From Bacteroidota bacterium (GTDB taxonomy: Bacteria > Bacteroidota > Bacteroidia > Flavobacteriales_D > Crocinitomicaceae): a stretch of DNA of 64,000 nucleotides. The notes under the pieces are model-generated. The model searched no databases, had not been told where the DNA came from, and saw nothing but the letters and a program-made list of their open reading frames with translations. The DNA is taken from NCBI GenBank assembly GCA_016866255.1, contig VGMY01000006.1, positions 31,114 through 95,113 of the forward strand. The letters run 5' to 3'. Of the stretch, positions 1-8,779 are shown in pieces; position 1 is the stretch's first letter, and every line of letters starts with the position of its first letter. The position numbers and the translations under genes were made by a program.

Positions 1-1288
1 CGGTTCGAACATCGCCCCAAATAGCGTAACACGAGTCTCCATGGAATACAACGCTCATGAAATCATTGCCGCTTCCTTCGAGCACGCTGTCGTGGGCAGC
101 AACCGTGGAAGATAAGGGATAGTCTGCCGTGAATGCTGGATTTCCATAAAATTTAACCGCAGCATAAATTTCCGAGGGTTGACTGTAGCCATCTGCTGGG
201 GCGTTTCTTCGGTCTCTCCACGTTACCACAAGGTCTCCGCTAAGGTTAAAATCCGCCCAAACCAAATCCTGTACCCGGTTATTGCCTATGGGGTCTTGAT
301 TTACCCGTTGCATTGGCCCCCAAGTTAACCCTGCATCCGAAGTTTCCATCACATAGACGTCCGATTGGTCGTTTTGTTCGCTGAGAAAACAATAGGCCAA
401 ATGCCCTGTATGTGCCTCGTCGGCGAGCAATTTTCCAGCGCGTTTGAATTGGCTATTGCTCACGCCAACGTTTAAGCCTTGGTAAGCAACTTGATGGCTC
501 AGATCTATTCCGCTGTGGTCTGAAAAGGCTATAATTTGGCGTGGATAAGGCGATTGCGCAACAAGGTACGAAGGGTACAGCGCATAAAATCTTCCGTTAC
601 CATCGATTGCCGGGGTAGGCATCGGTTGCGGGATGCTGCTGCCTGCCAAAAAGTTCAAGGTATCCAGATACCGAGGATTCATAAATGTTTGTCCTCCGTC
701 GATACTTACCGTTACGTAAGGATTGTAAGGCGGCGTAACGAGGGCTGGTTGATTTGCGTTCATGGACGTAACGTAGATGGTGGTTTGCGGTCCGTTGGAG
801 GGATCAATCACCATCCAGGGACGGTCTAAGCATAATTTACCCGGGCAATCGGCGATGTTCACCGCTTCAACAGCGGGTCCCCATGTTAGGCCCCCGTCGG
901 TGGATTTTCGCACGACAATTTTTCCTTGGGTAAAACCTACGTTGTCGTAATCGATATAACACATGAACGCATCCCCGTTTGGCCCAAAGCCCAAACTCAC
1001 ATCGGCGGATGCATTCCCGGGGGCTTCATGAGGTTGGTAGATGGGCATGGACCACGTAGTACCTCCGTTCATCGAAACCGAGGATTTGATGGTGATTTTC
1101 TGTCCGAATTGAAATCCCATCCATGCTGCTATGAGGTGTTGGGGGTTTTGCGGGTTGAGGGCAATGGAGGGTTCTCCTTCAAAGATATTGGCATTGGAAA
1201 CCAGGGTGTTTTGACCAACCAGTTGGTTTATGCAGGTTACTAATACGATATAAAGCAGGTATTTCCCCATTTTCCTTAAATCCGGCAT
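1..1288 (-). CDS. Secreted BNR/sialidase-like beta-propeller protein (C-terminus cut by window edge)
   Basis: The reading frame stays open from the start codon to the window edge, giving 429 residues and no stop, so the C-terminus is missing. The N-terminus has a basic stretch followed by a hydrophobic signal peptide ending near LVGQ. Asp-box-type motifs are visible: SMNGGTTW (about 72-79), STDGGLTW (about 129-136), SIDGGQTF (about 195-202) and TSDAGLTW near residue 315. These are the hallmark of BNR-repeat/sialidase-like beta-propellers. Many such Bacteroidota proteins end in a T9SS sorting domain, but that part lies outside the window. Two ATG codons compete, at 1288 (MPDLRKMGKY...) and 1270 (MGKYLLYIVLV...). 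I prefer 1288 because it supplies the basic signal-peptide n-region and has an AT-rich upstream sequence. True sialidase activity is not supported; the fold call is the safe one. Confidence 0.8.
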   Translation of the reverse strand, partial: MPDLRKMGKYLLYIVLVTCINQLVGQNTLVSNANIFEGEPSIALNPQNPQHLIAAWMGFQFGQKITIKSSVSMNGGTTWSMPIYQPHEAPGNASADVSLGFGPNGDAFMCYIDYDNVGFTQGKIVVRKSTDGGLTWGPAVEAVNIADCPGKLCLDRPWMVIDPSNGPQTTIYVTSMNANQPALVTPPYNPYVTVSIDGGQTFMNPRYLDTLNFLAGSSIPQPMPTPAIDGNGRFYALYPSYLVAQSPYPRQIIAFSDHSGIDLSHQVAYQGLNVGVSNSQFKRAGKLLADEAHTGHLAYCFLSEQNDQSDVYVMETSDAGLTWGPMQRVNQDPIGNNRVQDLVWADFNLSGDLVVTWRDRRNAPADGYSQPSEIYAAVKFYGNPAFTADYPLSSTVAAHDSVLEGSGNDFMSVVFHGDSCYAIWGDVRT

Positions 1289-1428
1289 AAAACTAATTAT
1301 TTTTGATCATTAAAAATAGGGTTTGATAGGTCGAGGACATTTTATCAAGGAATCACTTCTAAACGTCGAACGGGTTCCAACTACCGGATTGGTCACACCA
1401 TTAACGCGTGCTGTAAAACACTACGAGG

Positions 1429-1662
1429 TCATTCAAGTGAATCGATTTGTAGGGCTAGGTCATAATCCAATTTGGAAATTTTTCCCTCGCTGTGAGTAGT
1501 TGTCTGTATCCGTACTTGATTGTAGTTGTGCATCAAAATTTCGGGATGATGATCCGACTGTTCAGCAACCGCTGCAACCTTATTTACGAAGTCCAGTGCT
1601 TGCATAAAGGTGTCAAAATGAAAGTTTTTTTCGAGGAATAAACCGTTTATTTGCCATTTCAT
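1429..1662 (-). CDS. Pterin-4a-carbinolamine dehydratase (short form)
   Basis: This 77-residue protein matches the 4a-hydroxytetrahydrobiopterin dehydratase family. The signature H-H-P-E with downstream Y and V (DHHPEILMHNYNQV, about 37-50) followed by TTTHSEGKISKLD is the family active site; the paired His residues take part in dehydration of the 4a-hydroxypterin. Family members are usually 95-110 residues, so this one lacks the N-terminal helix region, a short form also known in Bacteroidetes. The enzyme would be cytoplasmic and recycle tetrahydropterin for aromatic amino acid hydroxylases; no such hydroxylase is in the window. A -7 box lies at 1681-1688 just upstream, so it is probably a single-gene unit. 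Confidence 0.85.
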   Translation of the reverse strand: MKWQINGLFLEKNFHFDTFMQALDFVNKVAAVAEQSDHHPEILMHNYNQVRIQTTTHSEGKISKLDYDLALQIDSLE

Positions 1663-1680
1663 GTTAGTGCTAAATTAGTA

Positions 1681-1688
1681 CAAAGTTA
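1681..1688 (-). promoter_or_regulatory. Bacteroidetes-type -7 box for the pterin dehydratase
   Basis: Read on the minus strand this is TAACTTTG, an exact match to the TANNTTTG -7 consensus of the primary sigma factor of Bacteroidetes. It sits 19 bases upstream of the start codon at 1662. The -33 element is not clear. Confidence 0.5.
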
Positions 1689-1746
1689 CCTTAATGGGAC
1701 TTATTGCTATTCAAATTCCATAAACTACGCTTGTTGGAGCACATGA

Positions 1747-2595
1747 TTAATGAGTTTGATTCAGCTGCATTACCGTATATCCCGCATTTCGGAGCAGGGT
1801 AATCACGCCTTGCTCTCCGGGTAAATGACCCGCCCCAACGGCAATGAACGTGGCACCACGCTCAATTTGGTCGCTGATGACAGGAATCCAATTCCGGTTT
1901 CTTCGGTTGAGGAAATCTTCGATGAAATTGGGAAAGCCCTCCGATTCAGCGACGATATCCTTATACAGTCCGTCCAAATCCTCAGCAAGGTAAGCCTGTA
2001 ACATTCCTTGATATTTTTGCGGTTGGTTAATTCCGTCCAACAGCATGCTCACTTGATCTTCCAGCGAAACAGAATTGATGGTTTCCATTTGTACTTGGAT
2101 CGATTCGAGGCCCATGGTACTTTTCTTTCCTTTCTCAGCCATTTTTTGGAATTCCATTTCGTACGATTTGATGTCTTTCAGTTGGTCTTGCAGCATGGCA
2201 CTGGAAAAGAAGAAGGGTTTCAATCGAGAGTAACGCTTGAGTTTTTTCTTGCTCATTCCGCAACTGTCCAAGCAATACCGAACAATTTTGGCATATTCTT
2301 CAGGAGTGGTGAGATCTTTCAGGGTTTTTCCGTCAGGTAGAATAGTTTGCTGCGCCACCGCTATTTTGGCCGATAAATTCATGTTCAAGTCAACTTCCAT
2401 AGCGAGGGTACTGCACGACTCAAAAGCCTTAATCAGGGAAGATGAAAGTTGAAACCGGTCTTTTGGCATCATGTGGATGGTGCCATATAGATACGAAACG
2501 GCATTACCGTTCTTGGGTTGAATCGTGTAAAGTAATTGTCCTTTTATACTCGCAACCGAGGAGAGGAAAAGGAACCAAAGAAGGTATTGCTTCAT
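1747..2595 (-). CDS. TraB/GumN family secreted protein
   Basis: This 282-residue protein has a cleavable signal peptide (MKQYLLWFLFLSSVASIKG) and then the TraB/GumN-like pattern: SYLYGTIHMMPKDRF (about 34-48), the first GTIH-type motif of this family, and a C-terminal IAVGAGHLPGEQGVITLLRNAGY (about 251-273; GAGHLPG is the second conserved motif). TraB/PrgY-like proteins resemble Tiki-type metalloproteases and use the GxxH motifs; the substrate is unknown here. It should be periplasmic or surface-exposed. It lies 47 bases downstream of the M16 pair on the same strand and may be co-transcribed with it. Confidence 0.85.
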   Translation of the reverse strand: MKQYLLWFLFLSSVASIKGQLLYTIQPKNGNAVSYLYGTIHMMPKDRFQLSSSLIKAFESCSTLAMEVDLNMNLSAKIAVAQQTILPDGKTLKDLTTPEEYAKIVRYCLDSCGMSKKKLKRYSRLKPFFFSSAMLQDQLKDIKSYEMEFQKMAEKGKKSTMGLESIQVQMETINSVSLEDQVSMLLDGINQPQKYQGMLQAYLAEDLDGLYKDIVAESEGFPNFIEDFLNRRNRNWIPVISDQIERGATFIAVGAGHLPGEQGVITLLRNAGYTVMQLNQTH

Positions 2596-2642
2596 TGAAA
2601 GGGTTTTATTAGTCCGTTTATTGACGCAAGTAAGAAGATCAC

Positions 2643-4733
2643 CTATTGAAATTCAGCAACCTTAACTTTTCCGTTCACGAGAATCTCGTCAATTTTTTGG
2701 GTGAAGGTCATAGATCCTGCATTCAAAAGCGATTGGTAGGGAAACATGAAGCCTTTAACCGATCGGTAGTCGCTGTACTCAGTGGTCGCAGAGAAAGACT
2801 CCTCCATTTTTAGAACCGTTTTTACCATTTTTCCTTTTAAAAAGGTCTCTTTTTCGTAGTAATGCAAACTTTCGTTTTGAGGTCCGGTGCTGAATTGGAG
2901 CACGTAGTATTCTTTATTGTTCTCCTTCTCGACACCTATCAGCGTTAGATAACGAGCGTTTTCCGGCCGTAACCATAACAACTCTGGGAATAGCGCATTT
3001 TCTAACATTTCGGCTTTCATTTTAAGTTCGTCATAAACGGTTTTACCTGTTTGCATGTTTTTTTCGTAACCTGAAACTCCGTCGTAGTATTTGCTCTGTG
3101 CCACGTTGCCGTTGAATTCAATCCTGTCAGCTCTAACGCCTTTATTGGTGTAGAGGCTGTACGATTGAAGCGGGAAAGGTATTTTATCGGAACGTAATTC
3201 GGACCTTTGAAGAACATTCTTAACTTTTTTAATTTTCTTTTGAGCGTTTGCTAGTGAGGTTGATTGGGTTACCGCTAACAGGTAATTTTCAAGGATTTCG
3301 TTGGTGCTAAAATTTGATGGGGTTCGTTCAAGTTTGATATTCCCAAACTCGTCAAGTGTAGTAACTTTTCCATCGCTATCAAAAGCTTTAATTTTGTCCA
3401 AAACCGACTCGTTACCGACTACAACGATGTTGTAATTGTTCGATTTGATGTAGGTTTTTGCCATGCGGCTCAACTCCATAGCGTCGATGCTTTCTAAGCG
3501 TTGAAGGTAATTCCGGTAATAGTCTTCCGGAAATTTGTATTTGCTGATGTTGTAGGCAAAACGAGCAATGGTTTGCGGTCTTTCCAGTGAACGGGCGAAG
3601 CTTCCGTTTTTTACGGCTTTCGTTAGCTCGAGCTCAGGAGTCGTAATGGTTTCGCTTAACAAACGGTTCAGTTCGTTCAGAATTTCTTGGATGGCAGAAT
3701 CAGTTACCGCGTTTCGAAAATTTCCGCTGATCGAGATCCATCCGCCGAGGTCTTGGTTGTTCAAACCCGAATAACAACCATAGGTAAAGGCTTTGTCCTC
3801 ACGAAGATTTTGCATTAGACGTGTACCAAATCCGCTTCCACCAAATACGTCGTTTAAAACAGACATCGCTAATTGATCTTGGTTGCCCATGCGCATTGGT
3901 ATGGGAAAGGATACCTGAATCACCGATTGAACCGCACCCGGTTTGTTGACAAAATACACTTGGTTACCGTTGCTCTTTACAGGGTCCTTGTATTCTGCAG
4001 TAACCGGCTTTGGACCTTGCCATGTCCCGAAATAGGCATTGATCATCTTTTCGGCTTGAACTCGGTTGATGTCACCTACAATCACCAAGTAAGCGTCTTG
4101 TGGAGTGTAGTGCGACCGATAAAATTCCTTAACGTCCGAAAGACTAATAGCAGATAGGGTAGTGAAGGTCATAACCTCACCGTAGGGATGTTGGGGAAAA
4201 TTGACTTTTACGGTGGCATTACCGGCCATACCCGCAGCCTCTGATTTCAAGGAAACCATTCCTGAACGAAACTGGTCGGAGACTCGTTTGAATTCATCTT
4301 CTGGAAAGGAGGCATTTTTCGTAACATCCGCCATGAGGGATAACCCTTGGTCCAAATGCTTTGTAAGTACGGATAAGTAAACATTGGAGGCACTTGCGCT
4401 TAACGAAGCACCTAAGAAATCAATTTCTTTATCCAGCTGGTCTTTACTTCGATTAGAAGTTCCTGACATCACCAAGGAACCGGCTAATTCGCTCAACCCT
4501 GCTTTTTCACCTTCCAAGGTTGCTCCGCTTCCCAGCGTTAAGTCAAAGGAAACTTTGGGGAGTTTATGGTTTTCGGATAGAATGACGGTGATTCCGTTGG
4601 CGGTGGTCCAAGTTTCGGTAGGTTTAATTTGAATTTGTGGGGCAGGAGCCGGTTTGGGCATGATGGAACGGTCAAGTTGTCCATAAACTAGACCAAGGGC
4701 ACCAAGCAATACGAAAGATAATAAGAACTTCAT
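2643..4733 (-). CDS. M16 family zinc-peptidase homologue, catalytically inactive partner subunit
   Basis: This 696-residue protein has a signal peptide (MKFLLSFVLLGALGLVYGQ) and two M16 (insulinase/processing-peptidase) domains, followed by a C-terminal extension of about 200 residues. Where active M16 proteins have HxxEH, this one reads GLSELAGSLVMSG (about 80-92), so the zinc ligands are missing. It keeps an R/Y-type region, LREDKAFTYGCYSGL, typical of the non-catalytic subunit of two-component M16B peptidases. It starts 3 bases after the stop of the active subunit, so the two are translationally linked and very likely form a heterodimer in the periplasm. The extension after residue 450 resembles an outer-membrane lipoprotein-sorting-like beta domain, but I do not assign it. 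Confidence 0.88.
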   Translation of the reverse strand: MKFLLSFVLLGALGLVYGQLDRSIMPKPAPAPQIQIKPTETWTTANGITVILSENHKLPKVSFDLTLGSGATLEGEKAGLSELAGSLVMSGTSNRSKDQLDKEIDFLGASLSASASNVYLSVLTKHLDQGLSLMADVTKNASFPEDEFKRVSDQFRSGMVSLKSEAAGMAGNATVKVNFPQHPYGEVMTFTTLSAISLSDVKEFYRSHYTPQDAYLVIVGDINRVQAEKMINAYFGTWQGPKPVTAEYKDPVKSNGNQVYFVNKPGAVQSVIQVSFPIPMRMGNQDQLAMSVLNDVFGGSGFGTRLMQNLREDKAFTYGCYSGLNNQDLGGWISISGNFRNAVTDSAIQEILNELNRLLSETITTPELELTKAVKNGSFARSLERPQTIARFAYNISKYKFPEDYYRNYLQRLESIDAMELSRMAKTYIKSNNYNIVVVGNESVLDKIKAFDSDGKVTTLDEFGNIKLERTPSNFSTNEILENYLLAVTQSTSLANAQKKIKKVKNVLQRSELRSDKIPFPLQSYSLYTNKGVRADRIEFNGNVAQSKYYDGVSGYEKNMQTGKTVYDELKMKAEMLENALFPELLWLRPENARYLTLIGVEKENNKEYYVLQFSTGPQNESLHYYEKETFLKGKMVKTVLKMEESFSATTEYSDYRSVKGFMFPYQSLLNAGSMTFTQKIDEILVNGKVKVAEFQ

Positions 4734-4736
4734 GGG

Positions 4737-6203
4737 CTATTTTTCTTTGGGTAAATAATAAAGAATGACTCTGGCGTTATTGTTCAGGTAGGTTTTCGCT
4801 ACGCGTTGGATGTCGGCTCGCGTTACTTTCCGGTACAAATCCAACAGTTGATTTACCCGAGCTGCGGAACCGAAATACACGTGGTTGTCCGCTAAACTTT
4901 CAGCAATTCCGGCCACCGAGGAGTTAGCTTCTATGACTTGTTTTTCAAATTTGTTCAACACCGATTGGTATTCCTCTTCCGTGATCAATTCATTTTTAAT
5001 GACCTCGATTTGCGCATCAAAAGCGGACTTCAAAGAACCCAACGAGGCCATGTCTTTGGCTAGCGCTAAAAAGATGTTCATACCTCCGTCCTCAAGTCCG
5101 TAATTGAAGGAGCTGGCATAGGTTGCAATTTGTTGTTTTTCGACCAAATTTTTATTGATTCTCGAACTGTTTCCCCCGGATAGGATTTCGTTCATGAATT
5201 CTAAGGCATAGGCATCCGGGTGTTTTTGGTCTGGGATTTTATACCCCATAAACACAGCAGGTAACTGAATGTTATCGTAAATGGTGTCCTCAATGGTTTG
5301 CTTGAGGGGATCATTGTCCTTGGTTGTTCTTGGAATTACCATGGGTCTGGCACTCAATTCAGCGTACAGTTGGTTGCCCGCTTTGTTGGTGCCTAACTTC
5401 GGATTTTTCGCGTTTACATCACTTTTCGCTACACCGTATTTTATTTTGAAAGCATCGTCGCTTAAGGCTAATTGGTCGCGGTAAAGGTTGATCGCCTGCC
5501 CCGAAGGAATGCTGCCGAAATACATTTCGATCCATTTTTTGGTTTGTTCCAAGGGAATGTCCCCTGCAATGGAAAGGGTAGCATTGGCAGGAACGTAAAA
5601 GTCTTGGTAAAACTGAACGTAATCTTTTTCTTGGGCGGCATCGAGGTGCTCCATAGAACCAATAGGCACCCATCGGTACGGATGTTTTGGGAAGGCCCGT
5701 TGGAACATTTCCGAAATAAAGCTCGCATAAGGTTGGTTGTCTACCCGCTGACGTTTTTCCTCCTTTACAACACTGCGTTGCGTTTCAATGCCAATATTTT
5801 CGACTTTCGCGTGCAACATGCGTTCGCTTTCCAACCAAAGCCCGAGCTCTAACTGGTTGGATGGAAGGATTTCGTAATAATAGGTGCGGTCTTGCGATGT
5901 ATTGGCATTCAAGGTGCCTCCGTTTTTCTCAACCAATTTGGAATATTCTCCGCGTTCGATGTTTTCGGAACCTTCGAACAGTAAATGTTCGAAAAAATGC
6001 GCAAAGCCGGTCCGAGAAGGGTTTTCATTTTTTGAACCTACGTGGTAAAGAACCGATATTGCCACAATAGGCGTTGCGTGTTCCTCATGAAGAATGACAT
6101 GTATTCCATTGGCCAAGTCATACTCTACGTAGTTGATTTTATTCTGCGCTCTTAAAGAAATCGCGCACCCGGTGGCAATTAAAATAGCTAACCAGTGTTT
6201 CAT
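4737..6203 (-). CDS. M16 family zinc metallopeptidase, active subunit
   Basis: This 488-residue insulinase-family peptidase has a signal peptide (MKHWLAILIATGCAISLRAQ) and the inverted zinc motif HFFEH at 69-73. The third ligand is probably a Glu near 148 in VVKEEK. The region FYVPANATLSIAGDI and the C-terminal LNNNARVILYYLPKE are typical of M16B proteins. It should degrade or process peptides in the periplasm. Immediately downstream is the inactive homologue with only three bases between the genes, so both are expected in one complex. Upstream, a TAACTTTA near-match to the -7 box precedes the start on the minus strand. Confidence 0.92.
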   Translation of the reverse strand: MKHWLAILIATGCAISLRAQNKINYVEYDLANGIHVILHEEHATPIVAISVLYHVGSKNENPSRTGFAHFFEHLLFEGSENIERGEYSKLVEKNGGTLNANTSQDRTYYYEILPSNQLELGLWLESERMLHAKVENIGIETQRSVVKEEKRQRVDNQPYASFISEMFQRAFPKHPYRWVPIGSMEHLDAAQEKDYVQFYQDFYVPANATLSIAGDIPLEQTKKWIEMYFGSIPSGQAINLYRDQLALSDDAFKIKYGVAKSDVNAKNPKLGTNKAGNQLYAELSARPMVIPRTTKDNDPLKQTIEDTIYDNIQLPAVFMGYKIPDQKHPDAYALEFMNEILSGGNSSRINKNLVEKQQIATYASSFNYGLEDGGMNIFLALAKDMASLGSLKSAFDAQIEVIKNELITEEEYQSVLNKFEKQVIEANSSVAGIAESLADNHVYFGSAARVNQLLDLYRKVTRADIQRVAKTYLNNNARVILYYLPKEK

Positions 6204-6294
6204 AATTTTTTTGATAAAGTTAATGCTTTTCCGATTATTGGAAACTCAATCATTTTTCTCGAATGCATTCTACAGCTTGGTACTAAAATTGTTC

Positions 6295-6302
6295 TACCTT
6301 TG
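6295..6302 (+). promoter_or_regulatory. -7 box (TACCTTTG) immediately before the 6307 gene
   Basis: TACCTTTG matches TANNTTTG and ends only four bases before the ATG at 6307. If transcription begins the usual few bases downstream, the mRNA would be leaderless or nearly so. The same arrangement recurs before thrS and before the WG-repeat gene. Confidence 0.5.
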
Positions 6303-6306
6303 GTAA

Positions 6307-7389
6307 ATGTGGCAAATATTACTTTTGACTACTATCCTTCTGCGAGCAAGCTGCCTTTCGGCACAAACGGTTCTGCCATTCAGAGACTTCAATAATTTTT
6401 TCTTAACCTATGAGAATGGGGGATTTAAAACTCTCGAGATTCAACCTGTCATAGATTATCAAGCGGGCGATGAGTTTGTTGCATACATTGACACTAGGGG
6501 AAATTTACGCGTTTACGATGGCCGGCAACGGAAGGACATTACGAATCTCAATGTTGTTTATCAGGTTTCTGACCACTTGTTGGGGTACATGATTGGGCCT
6601 ACGCTCAATATGTGGGAGCGCGGCAGGCTCCAAACATTAACGTATTTCGGACGAAATTTTACCGTAAAAGATTCTTTGATCCTGTATGAGGATACCCGCT
6701 TTAATACCTTGAACCTTTATTGGAGAAAAAATACGATGCCTCTAGCCACCATCATCGGAGATTTATCCATTCCAAGCACCGTTGGTGAGAACATCGTTGT
6801 GTTCAAGGATAACGGAAACTTGTACAAGATTTTTTACGAGGGATTGATTTATGAAATCTTTTCGTGGAGCGGAGCTGTTGATTTTCAATTAGGCACGGAC
6901 ATACTTTGTTTTAACGACCCTACCACAAGAACTTTTGTTGCTTTTGAAAATGGGATTTTTTCAGATGTTGAATCCCAATACATGCGCAAGTACAAAGCAG
7001 GTCGAGGCTTTATTGTGTACGAAGATTTGAATTCCAACCTTTGGTATTATCGAAAGGGGGAGAAAATACTCTTGACCAATTTTATTTCTTCTTTTTGGGA
7101 TGTCAGGGACGATGTGGTCGTTTGGGGTGAAAACAATTACATGTTTACATTGGTCGATGACCAAAAAATCCAGATTGCCAATTTTATTCCTTCAACTTGG
7201 GAGATAAAAAATAACACCATCGCTTATCGAAATATTATGGGCGGTGTTTCGGCTGTGGTAAATGGTATATCCACCGATATAACCTTACTGCCCGACTCTG
7301 AATTCAAGATTTTAGGAAATTCAGTGTTGGTTAAGTTGTTTAACAGTTCGCATTTAGTGCTTTCGGATGGAAAAATTTATTCGAACTAG
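6307..7389 (+). CDS. Secreted protein of unknown function, probably all-beta
   Basis: I do not recognise this 360-residue protein. It has a signal peptide (MWQILLLTTILLRASCLSAQ). The rest is a run of short beta-strand-like segments with recurring phrases such as NGGFKTLEIQPV, DTRGNLRVYDGRQ, FKDNGNLYKIFYEGLIYEI and NSNLWYYRKGEKILL at roughly 45-60 residue spacing, which suggests a beta-propeller-like repeat. No catalytic motif is visible. Its last 23 bases overlap the start of the NlpC/P60 gene, so translation of the two is coupled; a role beside that cell-wall hydrolase is inference. Confidence 0.75.
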   Translation: MWQILLLTTILLRASCLSAQTVLPFRDFNNFFLTYENGGFKTLEIQPVIDYQAGDEFVAYIDTRGNLRVYDGRQRKDITNLNVVYQVSDHLLGYMIGPTLNMWERGRLQTLTYFGRNFTVKDSLILYEDTRFNTLNLYWRKNTMPLATIIGDLSIPSTVGENIVVFKDNGNLYKIFYEGLIYEIFSWSGAVDFQLGTDILCFNDPTTRTFVAFENGIFSDVESQYMRKYKAGRGFIVYEDLNSNLWYYRKGEKILLTNFISSFWDVRDDVVVWGENNYMFTLVDDQKIQIANFIPSTWEIKNNTIAYRNIMGGVSAVVNGISTDITLLPDSEFKILGNSVLVKLFNSSHLVLSDGKIYSN

Positions 7390-8260
7390 TCGTTTACTGC
7401 AGCGAATCCTTTTCTCCTTACTTATTATTTCCCAAAAGCTCAATGCTCAGGTTGCGGCCTTTGACCGCATGGAACAACTTTACAGCCAAGGGCACTATCG
7501 CATGGTATATCGCCGCGCAGTCCGCTGTTTAAATAAGCCAGAATACGATTATTCCCTCTTCCCTCAATACTACAAATCCCTTGCGACTTTACAAGGAATC
7601 CAAAGAGATGGGTTTCGTCAACGAAAAGCAACGCAGATCAGGGAGTCATTGGAGTTTCTTGCCGGTTTATCCCTAACCCAGAAGGGAAAAGAGCTTCAAC
7701 GCACCCATTTTAACGAGTTGGAAGCCTTGACCTTGGATTTAAACGCTTGGATTCAGTGGACATTGGATCGCGGAGATACAGAGGTTGCTGAATACTACCG
7801 CAGGTTAATTCAAAAAAGCTTGCCTAACCAAAAGCTACCAGCGGGTATCCATGTTTCGTGGAGTGCGAGCAATGCTGCGGAGTTAAAAACTCAAGAGGCA
7901 ATGATTGCATTTGCACAAACGCTTGAAGGAATCCACTACGTTTGGGGAGGATTTTCGAAAGAGGGCTTCGATTGCAGCGGTTTTACCTCTTACGTGTTTA
8001 ATGAATTTGGAATCAAGCTACCGAGGGTCTCTGCTGAGCAATATGAGAATTCAACGAAAATTTCAGCTGATGAAGCGCGGATAGGAGATTTGGTTTTTTT
8101 CGGGAAGGACAGGAACATTTCTCACGTTGGAATTTTAGTCAATCAACTTGGAGAGCCCAAAAAAATGATCCATGCCTCAAGCAGTAAAGGTGTTGTTTTT
8201 CAGTCAATTGAAGATTCAGAGTACTTCAGTTCTCGCCTAATTGGATTCGGCCGGTATTGA
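7367..8260 (+). CDS. Secreted NlpC/P60 family peptidoglycan hydrolase
   Basis: This 297-residue protein has a signal peptide (MEKFIRTSRLL...ISQKLNAQ) and a C-terminal NlpC/P60 domain from about residue 180. Cys203 sits in FDCSGFTSYVF, the His is at about 253 in ISHVGIL, and a polar residue follows in MIHASSSKGV. This Cys-His dyad cleaves peptide stems of peptidoglycan. The N-terminal part (30-180) is helical and unassigned. The start at 7367 is favoured because it gives a full signal peptide, even though it overlaps the preceding gene by 23 bases. The stop at 8260 directly abuts the convergent membrane-protein gene. Confidence 0.9.
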   Translation: MEKFIRTSRLLQRILFSLLIISQKLNAQVAAFDRMEQLYSQGHYRMVYRRAVRCLNKPEYDYSLFPQYYKSLATLQGIQRDGFRQRKATQIRESLEFLAGLSLTQKGKELQRTHFNELEALTLDLNAWIQWTLDRGDTEVAEYYRRLIQKSLPNQKLPAGIHVSWSASNAAELKTQEAMIAFAQTLEGIHYVWGGFSKEGFDCSGFTSYVFNEFGIKLPRVSAEQYENSTKISADEARIGDLVFFGKDRNISHVGILVNQLGEPKKMIHASSSKGVVFQSIEDSEYFSSRLIGFGRY

Positions 8261-8779
8261 TTATTTAACCACTTTTTTGTCTTCCAGAAACACGATAAAA
8301 AGGCACCAAAAACCGGTAATGCATACCAAAACAATGATGAGCGGCATCAATGCCTGAACCTTGAAAGCGATTGATAGGATGGTCATGAACCAAATGATGC
8401 AAATAGCGATCAGGGCAGACCACTTAAAAGGGTATTTTCCACTCCAAAGCACATCGAAGGAATTGATCGTGAGTTGGTTTACAATCGGTATGCTGAACCA
8501 AGTCCAATAGAGTTTGACACTATCTGGGAAAGCATTAAAATAAACGATCATTAGGGCAATCGTTCCAAAATTGACAATGGACAACCATTCAGCGCGCGTT
8601 GAACGGGATTTAATCAATAAGTGAATGCCGCTGGTGAAAAACGGTGTTGCTAAAAAAAATACCCAACGGTAGGCAAACACGCTTGTGAAAGATGCAGCCT
8701 GATATAGGAAAAACAAAAATGCTAGGGTGTTTCCGATAAAGAGAAGCTGCCAAAAATTATATTTGATGCGTTCTAACAT
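8261..8779 (-). CDS. Small integral membrane protein of unknown function
   Basis: This 172-residue protein has about six hydrophobic segments (for example FWQLLFIGNTLAFLFF, WVFFLATPFFTSGIHLLI, WLSIVNFGTIALMIVYF and LMPLIIVLVCITGFWCLFIVF). No family is recognised. The frame is open further upstream to 8872, but that would run deep into the agmatinase gene; MLERIKYNFWQ at 8779 gives only a 7-base overlap and a normal membrane-protein N-terminus, so I use it. It probably forms the last gene of the operon PRTase-murQ-agmatinase. Confidence 0.7.
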   Translation of the reverse strand: MLERIKYNFWQLLFIGNTLAFLFFLYQAASFTSVFAYRWVFFLATPFFTSGIHLLIKSRSTRAEWLSIVNFGTIALMIVYFNAFPDSVKLYWTWFSIPIVNQLTINSFDVLWSGKYPFKWSALIAICIIWFMTILSIAFKVQALMPLIIVLVCITGFWCLFIVFLEDKKVVK

